Translations under genes and position numbers: made by a program
NCBI GenBank assembly: GCA_963931865.1
Contig: OZ007509.1
Location: forward strand, 1,377,978 to 1,441,977
DNA length: 64,000 nucleotides
Reading direction: 5' to 3'
From: Axinella damicornis
Taxonomy: Eukaryota; Porifera; Demospongiae; Axinellida; Axinellidae
Notes under the pieces: model-generated
Seen by the model: the letters and a program-made list of their open reading frames with translations, nothing else
What the model was told of the DNA's origin: nothing
Database searches by the model: none
Shown here: one piece after another, positions 34,886 through 46,018 of the stretch
How the letters are laid out: each line of letters begins with the position of its first letter
Position numbering within the stretch: the stretch's first letter is position 1

Positions 34886-35991
34886 ACTTTTGCTGTCATA
34901 CAGTTATTACAAACAGTGCACTTTGACTCGCGTGTAGCTATAGTGCTGGCAACAATGTTGTGTAATGTATCATCACAGTAATTATTAGTGATTTCAGTGT
35001 GGACATGGTAGCTTACGTAAACAGCAAGTTCATTTCTATGATGCATTGCATTGGTAGCCAATTGCCATAACAACCTTGCTGTCATTATGAGATATGCACA
35101 TAGGTAGCATTAATCAGTGGTATAATTGAAGGGACAACCCAAAGCCCTGATTTACATATGACCACATGAACTACACAAACCACTATAATCATACGAAATA
35201 GTTCTTTTCAGTGGAGGCCCTGGAGGGTTCATTTTGCAAGTGAGTGAACAAACGATAGTTCAAACGAAATTACTACACTGTTAGCCACCAATCGTTCTCC
35301 ATTATCAAAACGAGATTTACAGCCTTACATTAAAAGAGGTGTTAGACTCCTTCCAGTATTTGAATGTGAATTAACTAGCATAGCTTCTAAACCCTACAAT
35401 TGCTAATTCTACTCACACATAATACTAGTATACAGGCTGATGTTTGCTAAAGTTAGATACTGAGACCAAGAGATCGATCTACACAAGTCAGAACCCTGAA
35501 GGCTCCAGCATCTTGAGTGAAGCGAGGCACTCAGTACTAACTGATCCCATTGGTGGATTGAGGCATCTGCTATATTATATATGACTTGTATGATGCTGAT
35601 ATAGCCGTTGTGCAACCTCTGCTCCACCTAGGAGCTAGCTATACCTTCTTCTGAAGTTCAGTGAGCTAGATGCCCATTCGAGTGCAAAGTGGGTGGAGCC
35701 ACATGCAGTAACAAGCCCAAACTTTTCTTGTGAAAGTTAACGTTGCTATTGAGTACATAGACGCTTCAACCAATAAGATCTAACATTGGGATCTAACATC
35801 TAAGAAGCAAGTATCTAAGTTATACCAGCAATTGAATTGCAAACATGATCATCACGGTGGCATCAATACCACAACTTGTATACATTCTACATACCACCAT
35901 ATATAGAAGGAACTTGAAATGGTAAGAGTAAACTGTGCATATAACTTGAACAAACACCCCATGTGTTAGTCAACACTTAGGTCAAGTGTTT
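34886..35991. other. Spacer between the convergent genes 4 and 5
   Basis: No gene, RNA or recognisable element seen. Open frames here are short and have no receptor or transposon similarity that I can recognise. Confidence 0.5.
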
Positions 35992-38768
35992 TCTGTGCAC
36001 TTTGCGACAAATTCATACGGGTCATCATCAATCATCTCATACTCAGCCTCAATGCCATGTTGTGATGAGCTTGTAGTGACCTTTCCATACGCCTCACACC
36101 GTTCCATAGGAATGCTGTATCATAAGCAAAGTATGTGGAGGCAATAATAACCGAAATCCTAATAGATGTATGCCCGTTATAGTTTCCGTCCAGGCAGAAT
36201 TCCTTCCAATTATATGCACTGTTACGCAAGATTCATACCTGGCAATCTCTTGGGTAGTTTTATTATTCGAGAGGTTTCTAGTTCTTCTCCTAAACCTGTA
36301 TGTCACGGTGTGTATGCAGGAAGTAGCTCAAATGACGTACTTAGCTGCATGATCTTAGCTCACCATATTGTGCCCATGAACAGGATGGACACACCCACAA
36401 ACATTATCACAGTTAGTGTCCCTATCACTCCTCCTGCAATTGCTCCAACCAGACCGCTCCCTCCCCCTCCCACTCCGCCTCCTGCAAGTAAATTAACAAT
36501 ACATAAATACTGCATGAGAACTGAAGTCACTAATCAAAGAAAGTCTAGATACAACCTATATCACTCCCATGAAGCTATACAGGGACTTGTCTTCACTTGA
36601 CAGAGTAGACCTTTCTCCCTCCACCTGCCGTCCATTAACAATCACCACGGCAGCCACCTCAAACTTCTCTCTTCCGCGCACTACTCCCCAGCTGGACCCC
36701 CCGGGGAAGAGTACACTCCCCTCTCCCGCCCTCCCGGAGTAGTACACCTTGTAGTAGTCAACGTCCTGGGAGGGGAGGCGCTGCCAAGAGATATTCACAG
36801 CTGTTGGGTTGAGAAACTGAACACCAACACCCTCCACCAGACCTGTTCAGGCCAGGAGAATGAGAGGTGATGAGTTGTGTCTCACTACAGCACAGCACAT
36901 GCAACTCTCACCAATGGGACGGGTGGTCTGAACGATACGCTGCTGTAGTCCCACCCCAGTTGAAGTGGAGGGGGTCACAACAAACACGTAAGATGTCTCT
37001 GGGGCCAGTCGAACCACTCCTTAGGTGGTGGTGCTCCCACTCAGACTCATTGTGCCAATGAAGTTCTCACTGTTAGAAAGGCCGTAGCCAAGTTTATACT
37101 GTGTAATGCTACCACGCCCATCAGTTGGAGGCTCCCAGGTGACCAACACAGACACAATTTCAGGTATGACGTCTAGAGAGGTCACTCCACCAGGTACTAG
37201 GAGAAGGAGGGGAGACATAGGTTGGGTGCTACTGGTGGTAAGTGAATTGCTTACCTCCTATAATCATGGCTGTCACTGGACTACTGAATGGTCCTGTGCC
37301 GGCAGTGCGATGCTTTGCTGCCACTTGAATACTGTATATACTCTGTAAACGCAGACAGCCCACCAATGGGATGCTCATAGGGGGGAACAGCTGTTTCAAC
37401 CTCAGAGCTGCTGCCTGCTCTAGGATGATATCGTATGGTGTAGTCGAGCACATTGCCATTCCGGTCCCCGCAAGGTGGGGGGCTCCACCTGACCAAGATG
37501 GTGGTAGGTCCAGTGGCAGAGGCATTGACAAACTGGGGAGCACCAGTGGGGGCTGGAGGCACAGAGTGACAGGGCAAGTCATACTACACATCACATACAT
37601 ACTAAGAATAGCACTACAGTACCTACCGGTAGCCTGTGTCATTCCCATTCCAGCAACAGAATAAGGTCCAAGTCCCTCAACGCCCCTGGCCCTCACACGG
37701 ATACTATAGGTTGTAGATGGCTTAAGGTTTCTAAGGGTGTGCTGGGTAACGCTCCCTCCGTCCACCACCTCCCTCCCTCCCTGGAATTCCGGACATGAGT
37801 CGACTGGCGAGAATGACACCTCAAAACCATCAATGACCACCCCTGAAGATGGGCTTCTCCACGTGACAAGGATGCTGGCGGAGGATGGTGTAGTTGCCTG
37901 CACGTCAGTGAGAGCACCTGGCACTGAGGATCACAACAGGGAGGATAATGTGTGTATGGTTCAATGCTACATATGCTGTACAGAATCACGCATCACTCAA
38001 ACAGCAATATAATTATACAGAACTTACATCTCAGCACAACATTCACTGGAGCACTTTGTTCACTGGGGAGGTTGGCATAAGCAACCACACTGATGGTATA
38101 CCTCACCCCTACACTGAGGTTGCCAAGGATGTGCTCCACTGCATTTGGGTCTTCAATGTTGACCGAGTTCACATCAGTACTGGTGTTAGTGGTGGTGAGC
38201 ACCTGGTACCCACTGACATTGGCAGGTGGAGTCCAGGTGACCCTGACCTGGTTGTTGTCAATAGGCCGTGCTGTAACATTACCAGGTGGTCTGGAGGGAG
38301 CTGCAGTGAGGGAATGAGGCGAGTAGCTGAAGAAAGAGTACAACAATACTAGCTGCAGTTCACTGCTGAGGGCGATATTGACAGTATCAATTGCAGTAGA
38401 CATAACACTGCCAATGCTCCAATCTGAGGATCTTTTATGTGCAGTTGGATAACAAGCTACATCCACTTGCACTACAACACTTACTGTTTACATACCTACA
38501 ACATTGAGGTTCGCAGACTGTGATCCTCTGTCGTTGGCAACAGTGCAGGAGTACTCTCCCTCTAGGCTTCCCTGCACAGTCAGCAGGCTGTTGTAGGTCG
38601 TGGAGGTTGCATTTCTCAACACCCTGCTGATGGAGTACGGACTGTTGCTGTCGAGCGTCTCTCCATTGCGGGTCCACGTGACAGTGGTGGGAGGGGAGTG
38701 GGAGGAGGTGCAGTTGAGGGTGAAGGAAGGCGGGCGAGTGGAAAGGGCAGTGAGCAGACAGAACCTCA
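35992..38768 (-). pseudogene. Gene 5: Ig-FN3x5 receptor with tyrosine tail, disrupted
   Basis: Minus-strand exons from 5' to 3': 38768-38496 (Ig, LNCTSS...GEYSCTVAN, both cysteines present), FN3 38300-38028, 37923-37627, 37552-37255, 37196-36912, 36842 to about 36600, then 36481-36364 (membrane helix LVGAIAGGVIGTLTVIMFVG), 36295-36239 (basic WFRRRTRN), 36114-35992 (tail, TGA). The tail has IPMERCEAYGK, YEMI and YEFV and resembles gene 2's tail. Two lesions: the third FN3 exon is 298 nt instead of a multiple of three, with a one-base gain near GAGTATA, and the fourth contains an in-frame TAA at 37023-37021. No signal peptide is found; upstream lie repeats and the end of pseudogene 6, so the 5' end may be lost. 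Either a pseudogene or a gene with assembly errors. Confidence 0.7.
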
Positions 38769-38776
38769 CTGAATAG

Positions 38777-38880
38777 TGAAACTGAAAACTTCCGCTTTTC
38801 GATTTGGGAGCGGAGGTTCCAGTGAAACTCTAACTTCCGCTTTTCGATTTGGGAGTGGAAGTTCCAAAACGAATAGTGAA
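38777..38880. repeat. Short tandem duplication next to gene 5's first exon
   Basis: Two units of about 47 bp share ACTTCCGCTTTTCGATTTGG and end GTTCCA; GAATAGTGAAA occurs on both sides. It lies exactly between the Ig exon of gene 5 and the 3' end of pseudogene 6, so it may mark a rearrangement junction. Confidence 0.6.
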
Positions 38881-38991
38881 AAATCGACTTCCACTAATGA
38901 CAATTGGTTTTGGACTGGCGACGACGATCGAATGGCCCAAAAGTACACGGACCAAAGTACACTGTCTGTAATAATTTATGACAGCAAAAGT

Positions 38992-39527
38992 TTACTTAAA
39001 ATGGGAGTAGGTGCTGAATGAATCAAGGAACAACAGCATCAGATCAAATATGTAGCGATATTGCTCCTGCAGGGAAGACAGACAAATCATTACCTCTGAA
39101 AACGTCTGTGATAATGTACACTATATCGGTTCCTGTGAATGGTGCGGTATACAGATAGCAGTTTAGGGGGGTGTTGAGTTCAAGCAGCAATGAAGTTCTA
39201 TATATAGGACAGTAAAAGAATCCTGTAGCATATATCCCAACATGGACTGTGGAGTCAGGACCACAATCTCGCTATGGATGTATGGCAATCCATCTACGTA
39301 TGGCAATCCCCTCTAAATATGGGTTCTGAAGATGCAAGTGCATCGATACAATTTCCTCGAGCTTACCACAGAGAGCACACTGCCTGGTTTCTGGATGCGG
39401 AGTGCCTTCACCACCTGGAACACATCCACAATGCCCTCCCCTCCGTCTTGCAGCATTCAGTGGCATTGATCAGAGAACAGAACACCCCACACCGACTCAC
39501 CGTGTCACTGCATACAGTGCAAGTGTA

Positions 39528-39569
<42 letters not shown>

Positions 39570-40017
39570 GAAGGGAAACAGAGATGCATGCAAACACAGA
39601 AATTGTAATTAGTTTCAGGATGTATACATTTGCATCTAATTTATACACGTGCAAAATGGGAGAAGGACCCAACCCAGCAGGCTCACCTGCCATGGACAAC
39701 AATGGGTCTGTTTCCGGTCCTCCTCTGTATCACCAACACCTGCTCAATGATGTCAATGATGGCACGGGGGAGGTGCACAGACCCTCAGGGGTCCAGCAGG
39801 ACATCTGGAACTGGGTCACCTTGTGCACCTGGCCAGACTGCAAGATCAAAGGCAGGAGGTGAGTAAGTGAAAAGAGGCTAAGTTTATACGCAGACTGTGG
39901 AAGTGTGCACAAGATTTAGCTATATTCAAAGCCAAGAGTAGATCAGTGGATACCAACAATCACCATGCCCACCCCTTACCTTGGGGTTAACACTGAGCAT
40001 GCGCTGTATGAAGCCGT
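38992..40017 (-). pseudogene. Gene 6 block 4: D2 3' exons
   Basis: Contains exon remnants 40017-39980 (3' part of the exon split by the LTR element), 39837-39687 (151 instead of 152 nt), 39507-39367 (141 instead of 136 nt; [10 protein letters not shown] region) and 39066-38992 (last exon, TAA). Confidence 0.85.
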
Positions 40018-40382
40018 TGTGATGGATTACATATAAGGACATGTTAATGTGTGACCATTTGTGCTAGGATATGCTAATGTGTGATCATTTGTGCTAGGAC
40101 ATGCTAATGTGCTGGACATCTGTGCTGAGAGTTGTTAATGTGTTGGTTATCAGTAGGTTCTTTGTGCTATTTCCTTTGCTAAGGATTTTGTATAAATAGC
40201 AGTCAGTTTTAGTGCATTGCTCTTCGTATTGTGCGCTCTTCCTAAGTATTGTAAATGTTGTTCTTCGTAATAATATTTTGAGTGTGTCAAGTTGAAGTGA
40301 GAGTCTCCCTTGTAGCGCAATTATATAGGCTGTTGGTAGGACCAAGAGCTATATAATCTATGGTAGGACGGAATCTATCACA
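40018..40382 (+). repeat. Left LTR of element 1 (365 bp)
   Basis: TGTGATGG...TATCACA. Differs from the right LTR by a 2-base indel near 40200 and little else visible, which indicates a young insertion. Confidence 0.92.
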
Positions 40383-40485
40383 TTTGGTGGCAGGGGCGGG
40401 ATCAAATCGTTGGAGGTAACAGCGAGATCCAGACGCCGAGAAGTGGACTAAGACCTGATTGTCGCAGGAGCAGAGTGCGAGTTTG

Positions 40486-40728
40486 ATGACAACAAGGTCG
40501 GGGACAAGCTACAGGAAGACAAGTCTCATGGCACAAGACGAAGGAACAGGAGGAGTCAATATGGCACAAATGCTGCAAGCATTGCTTGCCGAGCAAGAGC
40601 AAAGAGACGAGGAGCGGCGAGAGGAACGCCGTCGCCACGACGAAGAAATGGCTCGTAGAGAGCACGAAATGAGACAGCAAATGGAGTTGCTGAGAGGACT
40701 CGTCGAAGGAGTCAGGTCGTACATACAA
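40486..40728 (+). pseudogene. N-terminal gag piece of LTR element 1
   Basis: Starts at ATG 40486. The reading is rich in Arg, Glu and Gln (EERREERRRHDEEMARRE), a likely coiled coil, and stops being gag at the border of the nested element. The remainder of gag resumes at about 42678. Confidence 0.7.
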
Positions 40729-42677
40729 TGGCATAAAATAAGTATTTTTGTCTTGCTGTATAATGGCAAAATTTTATGCCAAACTTGTCTTGCTGTATAA
40801 TGGCAAAATTTTATGCCGAACTTGTCTTGCTGTATAATGGCAAAATTTTATGCTGAAACGTCTTGCATAAAATTCCCTCGTGTACATTTTCGCACAGTAT
40901 CATAAAGGCAAAATTTTATGCCAACTGCTTTAATCAAAGGGGCTCACCCTAATTGGGTTAATTAAAGGGACATACTCATTTTGTGAGCCCAGTTTGAATG
41001 TGAAGGTTGGCATAAAATCACCTTTGTGTATCCTCATAAAGACAAAATTTTATGCCGACTGCTTTAATGAAAGGGATGTACTCATTTTGTGAGCCCAGTT
41101 TGATGTGGAGGTTAGCATAAAATCTTCCCTTCATGTTCCTCATAAAGACAAAATTTTATGCTGACTACTTTAAATCTTGCATTCTAGCGGCACAATCTAA
41201 TTCATGAATATCATTACATTGTTCTTTATGACATTGTAGCTAATATCAATATACAAGTGAACTATGAATACAATTGGTGCAGCATGGGAATGCCGCCATA
41301 CGCATAAACACAGAAGCCCTGCCTCCAGAAGGTAACAAGTACTGCAGCCCCTCCTCCAGAAGATTACAAGTGCTGCAGCCCCGCCTCCAGAGTATTGCAG
41401 TGCAGCCCCGCCCCCAGACGATTGCAGTGTTACAGCTTAGCCTCGGTATTGAAGTGCAATATATTTTGTGACTTTTTTCCACTTGAAATTTCACATTTTT
41501 TATCTGAACTAATCCTAGTGCCAACAGCTGAACATCACGTTCTGGCGTTTAGAAAACCCCACATCTTTGCTAAAGGCAATGGAACATCTGTACAAGAAGG
41601 ATAAAGCGAAAGCATTAGCTTACCTTGCAGCTGAGAAGCAAATCAGTATTACATACAGAAGCCAGACTGAGGAGAGTCGCCACAAGTCAGCAACTTCACG
41701 GAAGCGTCAGCGTGAACAGCAGATGGACTCAGACCAAGATGCACAATTTGGTCCCCCAGACAAGCAAAGTAATTTCAATAAAAGTAGAAAATGCCGTATT
41801 GATTTGGATTCAGAGTCTGATTTAGTCCCTCTGGTGCGGAAGGGCAAGGGCAATTGCAAGAGTAACAAGATTACCGGTACCTTCAAGGGAATAGGTCAAC
41901 GTGTTCAAGTTAGGTACAACGATGAGGTATGGTATAAGGGAACATTGATAGAGTTCAACACTAAGACGGGGGACTGGATGGCTCGATTTGATGTCGACGA
42001 TGAAGTGACCACAATCAAGTTCCCCGATAAAGATGTCCGTCTGATTTGACTGAGTATCATTGTTTATCCACTGCTACTCTTCTATTATTCATTCAGCATT
42101 ATCCAGATTATGATTACTCTCTCATTATGTTGCTATTTATATGCTGTATTATGTTGTTCGCTGTAATCAAATCATTATCAATATGATTATCGTATTCAAA
42201 CTGTTAGTAAAATTATGCCCCTTTAATTAACCCAATTGGGGACACCTTTTATGTCGTAGTTTCCTTCACAACCTGCTGGGCTCACAAAATGAGTATGTCC
42301 CTTTTAATTAGCCCAAATAGGGTGAGACCCTTTCATTAAAGCAGTTGGCATAAACTTTTGTCTTTATGAGGATACACAAAGGTAAGATTTTATGCCAACC
42401 TTCACATTCAAACTGGGCTCACAAAATGAGTATGTCCCTTTAATTAACCCAATTAGGGTGAGACCCTTTGATTAAAGCAGTTGGCATAAAATTTTGCCTT
42501 TATGATACTGTGCGAAAATGTACACGAGGGAATTTTATGCAAGACGTTTCAGCATAAAATTTTGCCATTATACAGCAAGACAAGTTCGGCATAAAATTTT
42601 GCCATTATACAGCAAGACAAGTTTGGCATAAAATTTTGCCATTATACAGCAAGACAAAAATACTTATTTTATGCCAT
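40728..42677. mobile_element. Nested long-TIR DNA element of about 1.95 kb
   Basis: The ends are exact inverses beginning ATGGCATAAAATAAGTATTT. The inverted zones reach several hundred bases inward (to about 41170 and from about 42210), and the motif GGCAAAATTTTATGCC with relatives is repeated many times in them. It splits the gag frame of LTR element 1. I see no clear target duplication and no transposase. The centre (about 41200-42200) is unrelated to the ends and includes GCAGCCCCNCC tandem units (41330-41420) and an exon-like reading frame. Confidence 0.8.
41519..42049 (+). CDS. Exon-like ORF with C-terminal Tudor/SH3-like chromatin-reader domain
   Basis: A good acceptor (pyrimidine-rich tract ending AATCCTAG) is followed by 176 open codons ending in TGA at 42047-42049. 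The N-terminal part reads NITFWRLENPTSLLKAMEHL, the middle is basic and Ser-rich (RKRQREQQ), and the last 55 residues (RVQVRYNDEVWYKGTLIEF... DVRLI) look like a small beta-barrel domain of the Tudor/PWWP type. It resembles the last exon of a spliced gene and has no resemblance to a transposase that I can see. Probable capture of a host exon by the surrounding element; the domain name is a judgement by eye. Confidence 0.55.
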   Translation, partial: CQQLNITFWRLENPTSLLKAMEHLYKKDKAKALAYLAAEKQISITYRSQTEESRHKSATSRKRQREQQMDSDQDAQFGPPDKQSNFNKSRKCRIDLDSESDLVPLVRKGKGNCKSNKITGTFKGIGQRVQVRYNDEVWYKGTLIEFNTKTGDWMARFDVDDEVTTIKFPDKDVRLI

Positions 42678-42756
42678 GTTCTGCACGACCAAGGAGTCAA
42701 CAAACAGGGCGAAGCAGCTTTGATGAAGCTGGAGAAGGACCCTGCATGGTGTAAGA

Positions 42757-45000
42757 GTGGCAAAGCTGACGGAAGAGGATGACATCGAGGCCTACTTGAC
42801 TACGTTCGAGAGGCTAATGACTGCCTACGAGGTCAAGCGAGAGCGGTGGGCTTTTAAACTTGCATCTCAATTGGTCGGCAAGGCGCAGCAAGCGTATGCG
42901 GCAATGAGTGCGGAGGACGCTAGTGACTACGACAAATTGAAGAAGGCAATATTGCGTCGCTACGATATCAACGAAGAGAGCTACCGTCAACGTTTCAGAT
43001 CAGCCACGAAGAAGCAGGGTGAGACTAATCGAGAGCTTGTAGCCAGACTGGTTGATTTGGCAGAGAAATGGATGCAAGGATGCACATCCATTGCGGAGGT
43101 GACAGACGTAGTCGTTTTGGAGCAGGTCACGAATACGCTTCCTGGGGACGTACGCGTGTTCGTAAAAGAACGGAAGCCCAAGACTAGCTTGGAAGCGGCG
43201 GAGCTAGCGGATGATTACCTCCGAGCACGGAAACAGAATCCAGAAGCAACCTGCAGAGAAGAGGACAGAAAGCTCCCAGAGAGACGCCCTCCAGTTGGAC
43301 CAAGACGTTGTCTGCGGTGCGGAAAGCCGGGACATCTGGTTCGAGATTGCAGGAAGGCGATACCCAGGCCAAGTGAAGATGGAAAGGAGAAGGAGCCAGG
43401 GGCTAAACAGGAGAAAGCAGAAGGGCAGAAGAAAGATCTCAAGGACATCGAATGTTTCAACTGCCATCAGAAGGGGCACTATGCGTCAAATTGCCCCCAC
43501 CGTGCGATGTTTTGCATGGAGAGACGAATGGATCACACCGGTCATTCCAGGGTGAAGAGAAACCTACATGTGGAGAAGCCAGGGATTGCTAAGCCAGGAG
43601 TCGTGGAGGGGACAGCGGTCAGCAACATTCTGCTGGACACAGGCTGCTCACGGACACTGGTGCGGAAGGACCTAGTTCCCACGGCGAAGCTACTGGATGG
43701 TGAAGTGGTGGCAATCCGGTGTGCGCACGGAGACACAGTCTTATATCCACTGGCTCAGGTTGGAGTGGAGATAGGAGGAAGATTGCTGGAGGTGGAAGCA
43801 GCAGTGTCGGAGACCTTGCCCATGGCAGTGCTACTGGGAACCGACGTACCTGAGCTTGCTGATTTATTGGACGGAGAGTTCTTCGCCACACAGACCAACC
43901 AGCTGCAAGCAGATGAAGCTCTCATGGTGACAACAAGAGCTAAGGCCAAGCAACAGCAGGATGCTGAGGTGCTTCGTCAACAGAGCGAGCTGCAGTCTGG
44001 AGTGAAGCCGAAAGCACTAGGTGTGCACATGGACAGTGGAGGCGCGAGTACAGACGAGGAGTCAGCCAAATGGACAGTGGTTGACCAGGGTAACCAAGAG
44101 TCACTGGACGGAGAGGAAGAGAATAGCTGGATGGATCAGTTCGATGAGGAACTCTTCCAACCAGGGCGTGAGAAGACCAAGCTATCTCGGAGGGAGAAGC
44201 GGCAGAACCGACTGAAGCACAACCCAAAGGAGACGCCTCTGGGGCTGGGAAACACGACTACCCCTCATGCCCTCGATATTTCCGCGGAAGAATTGAAGGT
44301 ATTACAGAGCACAGACTCAACGTTGGACGCAGTCAGGAAGGCAGCAAGTGGACACCCTTCGTCTGCAGGAGTCGGATTCTTTGAGAGAGATGGGCTGGTG
44401 TACAGACGTGGGAGAATGCCAGGCCGACATTCGGAGGACATGGGAGTGGATCAGCTCGTTCTCCCGTTGCAATGCCGAGGCGTAGTGCTCCAGATGGCCC
44501 ATGACATCCCTCTCGCCGGTCATCTAAGAAAGGAGAAAACAGCCAAGCGGATCCTGCAGAGACCTACCCTGTACCATGATGTTGCAGAGTACTGCCAAGG
44601 CTGTGCAGTTTGCCAGAAGTCGTCACATCACAGAGTACGATGTGCACCTCTGGTGCCCCTACCAATCATCAACACACCATTCCAGAGAGTGGCTATGGAT
44701 ATTGTGGGTCCATTGCCCCGTAGTCAACATGGGAATCTAGTGATGCGTTTCTATGCCACTCACTATACCCAGAAGCGGTCACCCTGCAATCAACTTCCAC
44801 GAGCAAGCTGTTTGCCCAGTGGCAACATCCGAATCCAGTGCTGAAGCGCGTGGGCAGGGTCCGACTGAAAGAGAACAATCCTCGTTTGACCAGGTGGAGT
44901 TTGGCTCTGCAGCCTTACCAATATCAAGTGGTTCACCGAGCTGGGCGAGCTAACGGAAATGCCAATGCTCTTTCTTGTGCAGCGTCACCTCCAGTTTGAC
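42757..45000 (+). pseudogene. Gag-protease-partial integrase-RNase H remnant of LTR element 1
   Basis: The first 695 codons (to 44844) hold gag (DDIEAYLTTFERL), two CCHC knuckles (CLRCGKPGHLVRDC, CFNCHQKGHYASNC), protease (LLDTGCSRTLV), the integrase HHCC region (AGHLRK...CQGCAVCQ) and the start of the core (MDIVGPLP). Near 44740 the frame shifts by one; the new frame reads YPEAVTL (integrase) and soon NNPRLTRWSLALQPYQYQV, the RNase H C-terminus, with a stop at 44998-45000. Reverse transcriptase, most of RNase H and most of the integrase core are deleted. Integrase lies before RNase H, the reverse of normal gypsy order. Confidence 0.85.
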
Positions 45001-45020
45001 GCAGGAGAAGGGGGGAGGAA

Positions 45021-45387
45021 TGTGATGGATTACATATAAGGACATGTTAATGTGTGACCATTTGTGCTAGGATATGCTAATGTGTGATCATTTGTGCTAG
45101 GACATGCTAATGTGCTGGACATCTGTGCTGAGAGTTGTTAATGTGTTGGTTATCAGTAGGTTCTTTGTGCTATTTCCTTTGCTAAGGATTTTGTATAAAT
45201 AGCAGAGTCAGTTTTAGTGCATTGCTCTTCGTATTGTGCGCTCTTCCTAAGTATTGTAAATGTTGTTCTTCGTAATAATATTTTGAGTGTGTCAAGTTGA
45301 AGTGAGAGTCTCCCTTGTAGCGCAATTATATAGGCTGTTGGTAGGACCAAGAGCTATATAATCTATGGTAGGACGGAATCTATCACA
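45021..45387 (+). repeat. Right LTR of element 1 (367 bp)
   Basis: Near-identical to 40018-40382; ends TATCACA next to the GCCGT duplication. Confidence 0.92.
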
Positions 45388-45392
45388 GCCGT

Positions 45393-46018
45393 CCTGCTGC
45401 ATGGCTTGGAGGACAGAGACATTGAACTCCCCAAACTTCTGCACCCCCTTGGTGTCACCAGGGGGCCAGTACTGGTGACACACCTCCTGCAGGGAAGAGA
45501 GAAGTATCAGCTAGTGAGGAACTTTATCTGTTCATGAGATCTCCTATGGTATTGTGACACAATATGTTAATGTACATAACACTATATGCAGAGGTAGCCT
45601 GACCTTTTCAGTTCACCATGCAACTGAGATGTATAGCTAGCTACACACTCATGCTACAATGTCAGCAGTGCTGTATCGTACCCTTCCATTCTCCACCAGG
45701 TCTGACAGCATCACGACCACCCCACACTCCCTCTCATAGATCATCTTCCAGAAGTCTTGGCACGTGAACTTCATCGGAGCCTGGGCAATGATGAACCCCT
45801 TGCACTGTTTGTAGCCCTGCATGTGTGCACAGTTGCAAGAATGGAGAACAGATCTAGACGATGATGATGCAAGGAATTCTTTCCCAATAAAGCAATTAAC
45901 AGAATCCCAACCTATTACATCATCCTTGTGATTCAGGTCAATAAACCACAGCCAGACAAAGTTCCTCTTGGGGAAGGCTGGGTTGAAGTGTATTACAAAC
46001 ACAGAAACTATTAATGGT
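45393..46018 (-). pseudogene. Gene 6 block 3: D2 middle exons
   Basis: Exon 45816-45682 ([16 protein letters not shown]..., 135 nt, open) and the 5' part of the split exon 45486-45393. The joined exon lacks one codon (Thr) relative to gene 4. The intron upstream is cut by the LINE. Confidence 0.85.

Larger units (their letters stand above)
40018..45387 (+). mobile_element. Gypsy-type LTR retrotransposon 1, internally deleted
   Basis: Flanked by 5-bp duplications GCCGT (40013-40017, 45388-45392). LTRs start TGTGATGG and end TATCACA. A primer-binding-like TGGTGGCAGGGGCGGGAT follows the left LTR, and a purine tract AGAAGGGGGGAGGAA precedes the right one. The interior encodes gag, protease, the integrase zinc-binding region and the start of the integrase core, then directly the last part of RNase H; reverse transcriptase is missing. 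It is non-autonomous and has itself received the element at 40728-42677. Confidence 0.9.

Noticed and set aside
42987..44523. Several minus-strand frames inside LTR element 1
   Set aside because: Antisense shadows of the gag-protease frame.
40018..45387. LTR element 1 as an autonomous retrotransposon
   Set aside because: Reverse transcriptase and most of RNase H and integrase are deleted, and gag is split by another element.
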